NCBI GenBank assembly: GCA_965216915.1
Contig: CBDCGS010000003.1
Location: forward strand, 124,001 to 188,000
Reading direction: 5' to 3'
DNA: 64,000 bases
Source of the DNA: CBDCGS01 sp965216915
GTDB lineage: Bacteria; Pseudomonadota; Alphaproteobacteria; UBA828
How positions within the stretch are numbered: the stretch's first letter is position 1; every line of letters starts with the position of its first letter. The notes under the pieces were generated by a model. That model saw only the letters and a list, made by a program, of their open reading frames with translations. It ran no database searches and was not told where the DNA came from. The position numbers and the translations under genes were made by a program. Below, piece after piece: positions 9,873 through 19,261 of this stretch.

Positions 9873-12167
9873 ATGGAGCCCGAGAGCTTTTCCGTCGTTC
9901 ACAAGAGTGTGCCCCTCAAGGATGCCCACGCCAAAGTAACCGGGCGTCAGCAATTCCCGCTCGATTTCGCGCTGTCCGGCACGCTCTACGGGAAAATCCT
10001 TCGAAGCCCCCACGCGCACGCCAAGATCAAGCGCATCGATACCAGCAAGGCCGAGGGGCTGCCGGGGGTCGTTTCGGTTCTGACCCACGCGGATGTCCCC
10101 GACAGAGAGTGGTTCGGCCTTTGGCTGAACTATCGGGGCCGCGTCATGGACGACACGGCCCGGTTCGTCGGTGACGAGGTCGCAGCGGTCGCGGCGGTCG
10201 ACCTTCAAACGGCCGAAGAGGCCTTGACCCTGATCGATGTCGACTACGAGATCCTGCCCCATGTGTTCGATCCGCAGGCGGCGATGGAGCCCGGCGCGCC
10301 GCAGATCCGGTCGGACGGCAATCTCAGAAAGCCGATCATCGTCGAATGGGGCGATGCCGAGCAGGGTTTCGAGGACGCCGATGTCGTCGTCGAGGGAGAG
10401 ACCCGTAATTTCATCCAGGATCAAGCGACGATGGCGCGCAACGCGCCAACCGCCCTCTGGGAGGAGAACAAGGTCACCCTGTGGACCGGGACCACGTGCC
10501 CGAGCGAGTTGAGGGATGCCTTGGCCAACCTCCTCGACATGCCGAAGAGCAAGGTGCGGGTGGTGGCGCTGCCGACCGGTCCGTCGTTGGGCAAGTGGTG
10601 GTTCAACAACCTCGACATGGTGACGGTTTTGCTGGCGCGGAAGGCGAGACAGCCGGTGAAGGTGATCCTGACTTTGGAAGAGGTGTTCTCGGCGGTGAAA
10701 AGACGGCATGCCGAGGTCTCGCACGGAAAGCTCGGGGTCAAGAAAGACGGCACCATCGTCTCCGTGCACCTCAAGGATGTCTTCGAGAACGGGGCCTACG
10801 GAGACAAATGCGACGTCTATCAGAGCATTCCGGATCTGTGGACGAGGATCCACAACGCCAAGTTCGAGATGTATGGCGTCGCCACCAACCTTGTCACTTC
10901 CGGGTGCATGCGAGGCGTCGGCGACCTGACGATGAACTTTGGCATGGAGCTGCTCATCGACAAGGCGGCCGCGGCTCTCGGCATGGATCCCGTGGAGATC
11001 AGGTTGCGGAACGTGGTGCAGGCGGGTGACCCGCTGCGCACCCAGAAATCCCTGCACCAACTCCTCGCGCCGGACGTTCCGATGCCCGCCTCCTTCACGA
11101 TATCCAGCGCGGCGCTCGATCGTTGCCTGAGGAAGGGCGCCGAGGCCATCGGCTGGACGGAGAATTGGAAAGGGTGGGCCAAGCCGACGAGCATTCGGGG
11201 CGCGAAGCGGCGCGGCTTGGGCGTTGCCACCGGCATGCACATCTGCGGCATACGTTACGCCGGTCAATGCGGCGCCGTGGTGAAGATCAACTCGGACGGC
11301 TCGGTCAACCTTCTGGTCAGCCTGGGTCGTCAGGGAACGGGAAACGACACCACGCAATGTCAGATTGCCGCAGAGGAACTCGGCATTCCTTACGACATGG
11401 TCTCCATCACCTGCGATGACACCGAGGTGACACCGTGGGGTCAGGGCTCGACCGCCAGCACATCGACCCATCTCTCCGGCACCGCGACCAAGGCTGCGGC
11501 GGCGGACGCCAAGCGCCGCCTGCTCGAGCTGGCAGCGCAGGCCTTCGAGGCGTCGGCCGGCGACCTGGACATTGAAGACGGCATGATCTTCGACAAGGAA
11601 TCGCCCAATCGGCGGATGCCGATCACGGAGATCACGGACAAGCAGATGCCCGAGCTATGGGATGTCGCGAGACAGCCATGCATTATCGGGAGCGCCGTGA
11701 CCAACGTGCCGGCCGATCGGGTCGCGAAGCACATGGCCGCCCACTTCGTCGACCTGGAAGTCGATATCGACACCGGTCACGTCGAGATATTGCGCTACGT
11801 GCAAGCGCAAGACAGCGGCCGGCTGATCAACCCCAAGGTCTGCGAGAATCAGCTTGCCGGCGGATACTTCCAGGGCCTCGGCTTTTCCCTAATCGAAGAG
11901 CTGTTGCACGACGAGAGCGGCAGGATCCTGAACCCGGACTACGAGAACTACAAGATTTGGCGCTGCGCCGACCTCCCGGATCCTGAATTGATCTTCATCG
12001 AGGATGACGATCCGGTGAGCCCCTTCGGGGCCAAGGGTCTCGGCGAAGTGCCGATCTGCGTGCCGCCCGGCGCCGTCGCGATGGCGATCTACAACGCAAC
12101 CGGCGTGTGGCTGTCCGAAACGCCGATGACACCCGAACGAATCCTGAGAGCCCTGGGGACGATCTAG
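9873..12167 (+). CDS. Molybdenum hydroxylase large subunit (xanthine dehydrogenase/CoxL family), divergent
   Basis: Molybdopterin-binding subunit of a three-subunit hydroxylase that inserts oxygen from water into a C-H bond of an aldehyde, N-heterocycle or aryl-CoA-type substrate. The N-terminal domain starts with PLKDAHAKVTGRQQFPLDF. The C-terminal end has GAKGLGEVPICVPPGA with the expected catalytic Glu at residue 725. GRQGTGNDTTQCQ is the usual Q-rich cofactor loop. The usual GGGFGGK loop is replaced by GPSLGK (residues 236-241), so this is a divergent branch. It has 764 residues and a strong GGGGGAGGGGG ribosome site. It is followed by the FAD and FeS subunits in the order large-medium-small. 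The substrate cannot be read from the sequence. Confidence 0.85.
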   Translation: MEPESFSVVHKSVPLKDAHAKVTGRQQFPLDFALSGTLYGKILRSPHAHAKIKRIDTSKAEGLPGVVSVLTHADVPDREWFGLWLNYRGRVMDDTARFVGDEVAAVAAVDLQTAEEALTLIDVDYEILPHVFDPQAAMEPGAPQIRSDGNLRKPIIVEWGDAEQGFEDADVVVEGETRNFIQDQATMARNAPTALWEENKVTLWTGTTCPSELRDALANLLDMPKSKVRVVALPTGPSLGKWWFNNLDMVTVLLARKARQPVKVILTLEEVFSAVKRRHAEVSHGKLGVKKDGTIVSVHLKDVFENGAYGDKCDVYQSIPDLWTRIHNAKFEMYGVATNLVTSGCMRGVGDLTMNFGMELLIDKAAAALGMDPVEIRLRNVVQAGDPLRTQKSLHQLLAPDVPMPASFTISSAALDRCLRKGAEAIGWTENWKGWAKPTSIRGAKRRGLGVATGMHICGIRYAGQCGAVVKINSDGSVNLLVSLGRQGTGNDTTQCQIAAEELGIPYDMVSITCDDTEVTPWGQGSTASTSTHLSGTATKAAAADAKRRLLELAAQAFEASAGDLDIEDGMIFDKESPNRRMPITEITDKQMPELWDVARQPCIIGSAVTNVPADRVAKHMAAHFVDLEVDIDTGHVEILRYVQAQDSGRLINPKVCENQLAGGYFQGLGFSLIEELLHDESGRILNPDYENYKIWRCADLPDPELIFIEDDDPVSPFGAKGLGEVPICVPPGAVAMAIYNATGVWLSETPMTPERILRALGTI

Positions 12168-12194
12168 CCCGGCCCCAGGAGGGACTGGAAGACC

Positions 12195-13073
12195 ATGGAA
12201 GCGCCGCCATTCAGGGTCTCGGACTATGTGAGGCCGGAGACGATCGAGGAAGCCTTGGCCGCCGCCGCGGCATTTGGCAAGAAAGGCAGAATCCTCGCCG
12301 GCGGCACGAACCTGTTGCGCGATAAGCCGAGCGGTATCGATGCCCTGATCGACATCACCCGCCTCGACCTCGGTGCGATCGAAAACGGCGACGGCTTGAA
12401 AATCGGGGCTCTGGCGACGGTGCAGGCTTTGCGCACGTCACCGCTGCTAGAAGGACCCTACGTCATTCTGAAAGAAGCGGCGCATGCGCATGGCCACGCC
12501 CTGATCAGGCATCTCGCGACGATCGGAGGCAATGTCTGCGACGCCCATCCCGTCCTGGATTTTCCGCCTCCGTTGCTTGGTCTCGACGCGCTCGTCACGC
12601 TGCGCAGCACCGGCGGCGAACGATCGATGCCGTTGCGCGCATTCTTCCGCGATTTTCAAGAGACGGCCCGGACGGACGACGAGATTCTGACCGGCTTCGA
12701 GATACCCGCCCTCCCGCCGCGAACCGGCGCGGTCTATCTCAGGATGGGTTGGACCCGGGTCGATTTGGCCTTGGTCAATGCTGCGATCGTGGTCTCGCTC
12801 GCACCCGACAACATCTGTCTTGATGCGCGCATCGCGCTCGGGACTGCCGGTCCCATTCCCTTCCGATGTGCCGAAGCGGAATCGGTCGTCGAGGGACGTG
12901 AAATCGACGACGCCTGCATACGGGATGCGGCGGCGATCGCGTCGCGGGAGTCGCGCCCGGTGAGCTACGCGCGCGGCTCGGAGGCGTACAAGAGGCACAT
13001 GATCGGCGTTTTCGTCGCACGCGGCCTGAGGGAAGCAGCAAGACGAGCGATGGAAGAGGCAAACGATGCGTGA
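12195..13073 (+). CDS. Molybdenum hydroxylase FAD-binding (medium) subunit, CoxM-like
   Basis: Carries electrons from the FeS subunit to an external acceptor via FAD. The two FAD-contacting motifs are present: AGGTNLL at about residues 35-41 and TIGGNVCD near residue 113. The 292-residue length is normal for this subunit. AGGAGGG precedes the ATG. The stop overlaps the start of the next gene by 8 bases, which points to translational coupling and a stoichiometric complex with the genes on both sides. Confidence 0.9.
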   Translation: MEAPPFRVSDYVRPETIEEALAAAAAFGKKGRILAGGTNLLRDKPSGIDALIDITRLDLGAIENGDGLKIGALATVQALRTSPLLEGPYVILKEAAHAHGHALIRHLATIGGNVCDAHPVLDFPPPLLGLDALVTLRSTGGERSMPLRAFFRDFQETARTDDEILTGFEIPALPPRTGAVYLRMGWTRVDLALVNAAIVVSLAPDNICLDARIALGTAGPIPFRCAEAESVVEGREIDDACIRDAAAIASRESRPVSYARGSEAYKRHMIGVFVARGLREAARRAMEEANDA

Positions 13074-13554
13074 CTTGACGCTAGCGCTGACGGTCAACGG
13101 GGCCGACCGGGTGGTCCGCGCCGAGCCGCACACCACCCTGCTCAGTGTCCTCCGGGATGAGCTGGGGCTGACCGGCGTGAAAGCGGGCTGCGAAGATGGC
13201 CAATGCGGGGCATGTGCCGTCCTCGTTGAGGGCTGCCCCGTTAGCTCATGCCTGGTGTTGGCCGCGGCGGCCGAGGGAAAAGAGGTGGTCACGATCGAGG
13301 GACTGGCGGACGGCTGGGCGCTCCATCCGATACAGCAGGCATTCGTCGACAATCACGGCATGCAGTGCGGCTATTGCACGCCCGGCGCGATCATGGCGGC
13401 AAAGGGGCTCCTCGACGAGAACCCCACGCCCAGCGAAAGCCAGGTGAGGGATGCGCTGTCTGGCAACCTGTGCCGCTGCGGCTCATATCCGAAAATGGTC
13501 GAGTCGGTCCTCGCGGCTGCCAAAGAGCTGAGACGGAGCGGCGGGACGACCTGA
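13066..13554 (+). CDS. Molybdenum hydroxylase [2Fe-2S] (small) subunit, CoxS-like
   Basis: Electron-transfer subunit with two [2Fe-2S] clusters. The plant-type ferredoxin Cys ligands are seen in GCEDGQCGACAVLV and the following SCL. The second, helical cluster domain has CGYCTPGAI and LCRCGSYPKMV. It has 162 residues, typical for CoxS/HcrC-type subunits, with no N-terminal export signal, so the enzyme is probably cytoplasmic. Last gene of the cluster that begins at about 7.56 kb. Confidence 0.93.
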   Translation: MRDLTLALTVNGADRVVRAEPHTTLLSVLRDELGLTGVKAGCEDGQCGACAVLVEGCPVSSCLVLAAAAEGKEVVTIEGLADGWALHPIQQAFVDNHGMQCGYCTPGAIMAAKGLLDENPTPSESQVRDALSGNLCRCGSYPKMVESVLAAAKELRRSGGTT

Positions 13555-13896
13555 GCGAAACGCTCGCAGATGCACCATGGTGCTCTGCCGCCGATCCGCT
13601 CGACCCGACGCCCCCGTCGACGGCATCTTTGGGTGGCCCACACTCACCCACAGAGACGCCGATGTCTGAACTCGGGTGACTTCCGATCGTCAGCGGCGCC
13701 GCGGGCCAAGATCGCATCCGGAACGTGCGCGCCAATCAGCGAGGAAGCGGGCAACCGGCATCGGCAATATTGTGTCGGGAAGTCCGGGGAGTGGGTGCCA
13801 AGGGCCGCCGAACGCAGGGTGGCTCGGCGGCGCGGGTGCGCTTGGTCTCAGCTTTATCGGTGCTAAGCTTATCGGGCTCCAGGAGGCTCGAGTGCC
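13555..13896. other. Intergenic stretch, no gene recognised
   Basis: These 342 bases between the hydroxylase and caspase-like genes hold only short frames without recognisable domains. The last 20 bases carry the AGGAGG ribosome site of the following gene. I see no convincing terminator. Confidence 0.5.
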
Positions 13897-15261
13897 ATGA
13901 TCACTCGGCTGATCGCAGTTCTATTGCTCACGGCTTTGCCGGTGGGCGTTTCGGCGGCCGACGACGGCGCGTTCGGCGCGTACCACGCCCTTGTGATCGG
14001 CATCAACGAGTATGACGACGAGGGTCTGACGCGCCTGGAGACGGCGGTCAACGACGCGAGCGCGATGCATGACCTCCTGCAGCGCAAGTATGGCTTCGAG
14101 TCCAGGCTCCTTCTAAACCCGAGCCGTTATGAGCTCGTGCGCGCGCTCGACGAACTGCGCAACGACCTCGGCTGGTCGGACAACCTGCTCATCTACTACG
14201 CAGGGCATGGACAGCTCGATACGGCCTCTGACACGGGATATTGGTTACCCGCCGACGCGGAGGCCGACAATCGCGCCAACTGGATCCCGGTCCATACCAT
14301 CACGAGCAACCTCAAGGCGTTGGCAGCGCGAAACGTCCTGGTCGTCGCGGATTCCTGCTATTCCGGCACCTTGACGCGTGACGCGAGCGCTCCGCCGCCT
14401 GACGGTGCGGCGCGCATGGCTCAGATGCAACGCCTCGCGAGCAAGCGCGGTCGGCACGTGCTCAGCTCGGGCGGGCTGGAGCCCGTCTACGACGGTGGCG
14501 GCGACGGACACTCGGTGTTTGCGCGGGCTATTCTCAGTATCCTGCGGGAGAATGGCCAAATGCTCGACGGCCTCACGCTCTCCATCCAGGTGCGCGAGCA
14601 GGTGATGATCGCGGCGGCCCAAACGCCGGAATATGGCGCCATCAGACTGACCGATCATGAGGGGGGCGATTTCATCTTCCTGCCGAAAGGGTCGATCATC
14701 GTCGGCGGCGGCGGTGATCAGGCGGCACCGAGTCAGGCCTCGATCGAACTGACGTTCTGGCAATCGATCAAGGACGGTGCGGACCCGGCAGACTTCGAGG
14801 CCTACCTCCTGCAATACCCTGACGGCAACTTCGCGGCGCTTGCCAGGAACAGGCTCGCACGCTTGAAAAGCGACGTCGTCCGGCCCTCGGATTTTGAGGG
14901 TCGCTGGCTGTCGGATTCTCATTCTCTCGACGATGGTGAGGTTGAGTCGGCGCGATACGCCTTCGAGTTCGTTGTCATCGGCGATCGGCTGGGGGGCAGC
15001 GTCACGCGGAACGGCCAAACGAAAGGCTTGCTCGACGGACGGATCGTGGGGAATAGCATCTCCTTCAGGACCGTTTATGTCGTGTCCCGCTTTGTGCGAC
15101 CGGCGGAGTTCGAGGAAGGTCAGGTGAAGCCCGCGGTCTTCGAAACGTCCGAAAAGTCGATGTACTTCAGCGGAGAGCTTACCGGCGGGCGCATCCGGTT
15201 CATGACTCAGGACGAAAGCGGCGATCGGCCCGACTTCTTCATGGCGGATCGCGCGCAGTGA
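13897..15261 (+). CDS. Secreted caspase-like (peptidase C14) protein
   Basis: Predicted exported cysteine peptidase of the caspase/metacaspase fold. A signal peptide covers residues 1-20 (hydrophobic LIAVLLLTALPVGVSA, likely cut before ADDG). The p20-like domain follows (ALVIGINEYDDE), with the catalytic His104 in YYAGHG and Cys154 in DSCYSG. A conserved linker (FWQSIKDGADPADFEAYL...) and a beta-rich C-terminal domain of unknown role follow. AGGAGG lies 12 bases before the ATG. It stands alone between convergent neighbours. A longer paralogue is at 24353-26512. Both catalytic residues are present, so activity is plausible; the substrate is unknown. Confidence 0.85.
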   Translation: MITRLIAVLLLTALPVGVSAADDGAFGAYHALVIGINEYDDEGLTRLETAVNDASAMHDLLQRKYGFESRLLLNPSRYELVRALDELRNDLGWSDNLLIYYAGHGQLDTASDTGYWLPADAEADNRANWIPVHTITSNLKALAARNVLVVADSCYSGTLTRDASAPPPDGAARMAQMQRLASKRGRHVLSSGGLEPVYDGGGDGHSVFARAILSILRENGQMLDGLTLSIQVREQVMIAAAQTPEYGAIRLTDHEGGDFIFLPKGSIIVGGGGDQAAPSQASIELTFWQSIKDGADPADFEAYLLQYPDGNFAALARNRLARLKSDVVRPSDFEGRWLSDSHSLDDGEVESARYAFEFVVIGDRLGGSVTRNGQTKGLLDGRIVGNSISFRTVYVVSRFVRPAEFEEGQVKPAVFETSEKSMYFSGELTGGRIRFMTQDESGDRPDFFMADRAQ

Positions 15262-15338
15262 CGTGGTTGCCGATCGACGACGTCTCTTAATGAACGCACG
15301 GAGCCTGTTTGGGCGGCGAAGGTCCGGCGGATGCGCGA

Positions 15339-16076
15339 TCAGCCACGGCGATCGTCGGTGAGACGGATGGCGTCGATCAGGATGGTCGTGAGTTCGTCGG
15401 GCATGCAGAGCATGGGGGAATGGTCCGATTGCAGGTCCCACGTCACCGCGCATGGCAGGGCTCGCTCCATGGCTCGTTGCGCATCGAGGCTGATCGCCTG
15501 ATCGTCGGTGCAAAACACATAGCCGCGCGGCACGCGCCCAAACCGCTCAGGTGAAACGCGCACCGGCGCGGCCGACGGTTCGGCCGCCTCGCGCACGAGA
15601 TGCGCCAGCGCCGCGGCTTGGTCGGTCGGCGTGCACCGGTTGTAGAAGGCAATTGCGGCGTGCTCCGGCAGGGCGACCATGGCCTTGTCGTCGTCGACCA
15701 TGGAGACGGCCGGCATGATCTTGTTGCCCGCATCGGCCAGCGCGACGTCGAGCAGCGACGCGCCGTCGGGCAGCAAGAAGCCGGTCACGTAGACGAGCGC
15801 GTCGACGGCGTCCGGTCGAGCCTCCGCCACCTGCGAGATCACGCATCCCCCCGCCGAGTGGCCGACGACGATGACCGGCTCGGCAACCGCATCGACAACA
15901 TCCACGACGGCGTCGGTGTAACGGGCCAGCGTCTGTTCGGCAGGAACGCCAGGGCTCGCGCCGCGTCCCGGGAGGTCAATCGCAAGCGCCGCGTGGCCAG
16001 CCGCCTCGAGGCGACCGGTGACCCGGGACCAAGCCCACGATGTATGCCACGAGCCGTGGACGAGAACGAACGTCAT
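15339..16076 (-). CDS. Alpha/beta hydrolase
   Basis: Cytoplasmic serine hydrolase or related enzyme of 245 residues. The oxyanion-hole segment HGSWHTSWAW is at the N-terminus, the nucleophile elbow GHSAGG is near residue 94, an acid residue is likely in YVFCTDDQAIS, and the catalytic His is in SDHSPMLCMP. The pattern is closest to small esterases and salicylate-esterase/MetH-like enzymes. The ATG at 16076 has a GGGAGGGG site. It points away from the ABC operon's promoter and lies just downstream of it on the same strand, so weak read-through is possible. The substrate is not predictable. Confidence 0.82.
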   Translation of the reverse strand: MTFVLVHGSWHTSWAWSRVTGRLEAAGHAALAIDLPGRGASPGVPAEQTLARYTDAVVDVVDAVAEPVIVVGHSAGGCVISQVAEARPDAVDALVYVTGFLLPDGASLLDVALADAGNKIMPAVSMVDDDKAMVALPEHAAIAFYNRCTPTDQAAALAHLVREAAEPSAAPVRVSPERFGRVPRGYVFCTDDQAISLDAQRAMERALPCAVTWDLQSDHSPMLCMPDELTTILIDAIRLTDDRRG

Positions 16077-16287
16077 CTTGCCCCTCCCGTTCGACCGTTC
16101 ACCGTGTCCGCCGCGGAGCCAAAAGAAGGCCGCTCACTCACTCATGCCTCCGTCGGGTGGTCCGTTGGCAACGTTGGGTTGTCGCTGCGGCATCCACGAT
16201 CTCCGACGAATGTTCGGGCCGGAGCGCAGCGCGACCTTGTTTGACATCCGTCTGCAGCAACGAACGCGTCTGTCTGAGCCGCAGGGT

Positions 16288-17358
16288 CTAGAGCCGCGCG
16301 CCTGTCTGGCGGTCGAACAGGTGCACCGCATCGAGGCGGGGCATGAGGCGGATGGTCTCGCCGGGACGGAAATTGTGACGCTCCTTGAACTCGGCGCAGA
16401 TCTCCGTGCTTGCCATCCGACAGAAGACGAGCGTGTCGGAGCCCGTCGGCTCGATGACCTCCACCGTCGCCTCGACGCCTTCGCCGTCCATCGCGAGCGC
16501 CAGGTCCTCGGGCCGCACGCCATACATCAGCGGGCTGCCGTCGAGCGCGGGCGCGTCGGCGGGCGGTGGCAGCGCAGTGCCGTCGGCGCCCGCGATCACG
16601 GGGCGGCCGGCCTCGTCGTGACCGCTCGCCTCGATGAAGTTCATCGCGGGCGATCCAATGAAGCCCGCGACGAAGAGGTTGCTCGGCCGGTCGTAAAGAT
16701 CGAGCGGTGCGCCCATCTGTTCGACCCGCCCCTCGTTCATCACGACGATGCGCTCGGCCATGGTCATCGCTTCGACCTGGTCGTGCGTCACATAGATCGC
16801 CGTGGTGCGGAGCCGTTGGTGGAGCGCTTTGATCTCGGTGCGCATCTGCACGCGTAGCTTGGCATCGAGGTTGGAGAGCGGTTCGTCGAAGAGAAAGACC
16901 TGCGGGTCGCGCACGATGGCGCGGCCCATGGCGACCCGCTGGCGCTCGCCGCCCGAAAGCTGGCGCGGATAGCGATTGAGCAGCTGTGTGAGCCCGAGGA
17001 TCGCGGCTGCGTCATCGACGCGCTCGCGGATCAGCGCCTTCTCCGCACGCCGAAGGCGCAGGCTGAACGCCATGTTTTGCCCCACCGTCATGTGCGGATA
17101 AAGCGCATAGTTCTGGAACACCATGGCGACGTCGCGCGATTTCGGCGCCATGTCGTTCACGATCGTGTCGCCGATCGCAATCTCACCGTCGGTGACGTCC
17201 TCGAGGCCGGCGATCATGCGGAGCAGCGTCGACTTTCCACAACCAGACGGCCCAACCAGCACCAGAAATTCGCCATCGTTGATGTCCACCGAGACGCCAT
17301 GGAGTACCGCGACATCGTCGAAGGATTTGTACACATCGCGAACTGAGACGGAGGCCAT
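16288..17358 (-). CDS. ABC importer ATPase, MalK/UgpC family
   Basis: Energises the importer encoded by the three genes upstream. Walker A GPSGCGKST (about residues 37-45), signature LSGGERQRVAMGRAI, Walker B VFLFDEPLSNLDAKLR, and the switch His in YVTHDQVEAM are all present. The C-terminal ~120 residues form the TOBE regulatory domain of the carbohydrate-importer class. It has 356 residues, normal for MalK/UgpC. GGGAGAG precedes the ATG. It is 19 bases after the inner permease gene, the last of four genes in one reverse operon. Confidence 0.93.
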   Translation of the reverse strand: MASVSVRDVYKSFDDVAVLHGVSVDINDGEFLVLVGPSGCGKSTLLRMIAGLEDVTDGEIAIGDTIVNDMAPKSRDVAMVFQNYALYPHMTVGQNMAFSLRLRRAEKALIRERVDDAAAILGLTQLLNRYPRQLSGGERQRVAMGRAIVRDPQVFLFDEPLSNLDAKLRVQMRTEIKALHQRLRTTAIYVTHDQVEAMTMAERIVVMNEGRVEQMGAPLDLYDRPSNLFVAGFIGSPAMNFIEASGHDEAGRPVIAGADGTALPPPADAPALDGSPLMYGVRPEDLALAMDGEGVEATVEVIEPTGSDTLVFCRMASTEICAEFKERHNFRPGETIRLMPRLDAVHLFDRQTGARL

Positions 17359-17376
17359 CGCTTGCTCTCTCCCGCG

Positions 17377-18252
17377 CTAGCCTTTGACGGCCCCGAGGGT
17401 GAGGCCGCGGACAATATAGCGCTGCGCGAGCAGCGCGAGCAGAACCGGCGGGATCATCGCGATCAACGAGCGCACCGCGACGAACCAGAACTGGACGCCC
17501 CGCGTGTCGACCCCGCCCGCGATATGCACCGGCATCGTCGCCGCCTGCTTGATCGTCAAGATCACGGCGAAAAGATACTCGTTCCAGGCAAAGGCGAACA
17601 TGATCAGCCCGGCCGCCGCAATCGCCGGGAGCGCGAGCGGAATCGCGATTCGGAAGAATGCGACGAAGTGCGAGCCGCCGTCGACGAGCGCCGCCTCCTC
17701 GAGTTCAATCGGGAGGTCGGTGAAGGTCTGGCGCACGATCACGACGACGAATGGCAGGATGAAGGTCGCATTGACGAGAATGAGCGCCGCGCGCGTGTCG
17801 AGCATGTCCAGCGAGGAGAAGACGATGAAGAACGGCACTGCCGTCGCGACCGGCGGCAGCACGCGCTGCGACAGGAACCAGATCGTGATGTCCTTGTTCT
17901 TGACGCGTTTGAAGCGGAAGCGGGCGAGCGCATAGGCGGCGGGCAAGCCCAGCGCGAGCGCGATCAGCACCGAGAGGACCGAGATCACGAGGCTGTTCGA
18001 GAAGGCGCCATAAGCCTCGGGGACGGAGGCCTGAGAGACCCAGTTCTCGACCGTCGGTGTGAAGTCGATGAAGGGAACACCGAGGCCCGCCACCGTGAAA
18101 GTTTCAGCCGGCGTGCGCAGGCTGTTGGAGATTGCCCAGTAGATCGGGAAGAAGAAGATCAGAGCGACAAAGAGCGCAATCAGCGAGAACGTCGCATCTG
18201 CGAACCAGAGGCGTTTGCGCTTGCTCTTCTTGCGTTTCGCGGCGTCAGGCAT
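17377..18252 (-). CDS. ABC importer permease, MalG family
   Basis: Inner-membrane permease with six predicted transmembrane segments in 291 residues. The first follows a basic cytoplasmic start (KRKKSKRKRL). The EAA loop, which contacts the ATPase, reads EEAALVDGGSHFVAFFRIAIP. Its start overlaps the end of the partner permease gene by 8 bases, consistent with coupled expression of a heterodimeric channel. Confidence 0.92.
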   Translation of the reverse strand: MPDAAKRKKSKRKRLWFADATFSLIALFVALIFFFPIYWAISNSLRTPAETFTVAGLGVPFIDFTPTVENWVSQASVPEAYGAFSNSLVISVLSVLIALALGLPAAYALARFRFKRVKNKDITIWFLSQRVLPPVATAVPFFIVFSSLDMLDTRAALILVNATFILPFVVVIVRQTFTDLPIELEEAALVDGGSHFVAFFRIAIPLALPAIAAAGLIMFAFAWNEYLFAVILTIKQAATMPVHIAGGVDTRGVQFWFVAVRSLIAMIPPVLLALLAQRYIVRGLTLGAVKG

Positions 18253-19198
18253 AGGTGCGCCTCAAACGGCGGAAGAAGAGCGTCACGATGATCATGACGA
18301 CGATAAGCAGCAGATAGGCCATCGCCGAGGCATAGCCGAAATCATTGAGCTTGAAGCCGCGCGTGAACGCGAGATAGCTGTAGGACTGGGTCGCGACGCC
18401 CGGTCCGCCCTTGGTGAGCGTGGCGATGATGTCGAAAAGCTTGAGGGCCTCCGCGAGCCTCAAGAGCAGCACGATGATGATCACCGGCTGCAGCATTGGG
18501 ATCATCACGATGCGCCAAAGGTCCCATGTCGAGTTGCTGTCGAGCCGGGCGCACTCGACCAGATCGTCGGGCACGCTCTGGAGGGCGGCGAGAAACACAA
18601 GGAAACAGAACGGCGTCCATTGCCAGATGTCGACGATGATGACCGAGATGAGGGCCCAATCGGGGTGTGACAGCCAGGGGACGCCCATGAACTCGAGCGG
18701 CCCCCCGACTTCGTAGAACACGGTGAAGAATAGGTAGCCGACCGCGATTGGTGTCGCGAAGATTGGCAATATCATGATCGTTCGGAGGACTGCTCGGCCG
18801 AAGATGTATCGGTGGAAGAGGAAGGCGAGTACGAAACCGAGCACGATCTCGATCGTTACTGCGACGAAGACGAAGATCGCCGTGATCTTGACGGCCGAGC
18901 CCACCTCCTCGTCGCCGAACGCGCGGATAAAGTTGGCGAAGCCGTTCCAGGTGAAGTTGGTCTGAAGCTCCCGGTGCACCACGGTCTTGGTGCGCGGCTG
19001 GCCGTTGGATTTGAGGATCGGCTCGCCGGCCTCGTCGAGCACCGGTACCTTCTCGCGGCCGGTCACCACGACCTTGCGCTCGACGTCGTGGAAGCTGATG
19101 TAAAGCGAATAGCCGAGCGGAAAGACCGTAAACGCCAGCACCCAGAAGACGGCCGGCAGCAAGAAGACGAACTTGACCGGTTTGTTCCAGCGGATCAT
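18245..19198 (-). CDS. ABC importer permease, MalF family
   Basis: Second channel subunit of the same importer, 317 residues, six main membrane segments. An unusually polar periplasmic loop of about 50 residues follows the first segment (around residues 37-85), rich in charged residues. The EAA-type loop is VECARLDSNSTWDLWRIVMIP. It begins 63 bases after the binding-protein gene. Confidence 0.92.
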   Translation of the reverse strand: MIRWNKPVKFVFLLPAVFWVLAFTVFPLGYSLYISFHDVERKVVVTGREKVPVLDEAGEPILKSNGQPRTKTVVHRELQTNFTWNGFANFIRAFGDEEVGSAVKITAIFVFVAVTIEIVLGFVLAFLFHRYIFGRAVLRTIMILPIFATPIAVGYLFFTVFYEVGGPLEFMGVPWLSHPDWALISVIIVDIWQWTPFCFLVFLAALQSVPDDLVECARLDSNSTWDLWRIVMIPMLQPVIIIVLLLRLAEALKLFDIIATLTKGGPGVATQSYSYLAFTRGFKLNDFGYASAMAYLLLIVVMIIVTLFFRRLRRTYA

Positions 19199-19261
19199 GG
19201 CCAGCTCGCGCGTATGCGGCTGGCACCCGTGCCGGGCGCCAGCTACACACGTTCAGTTGGA

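Noticed and set aside
9657..11471. 604-codon reverse frame opposite the Mo-hydroxylase large subunit
   Set aside because: Fully antisense to a gene with clear motifs and without any family features of its own.
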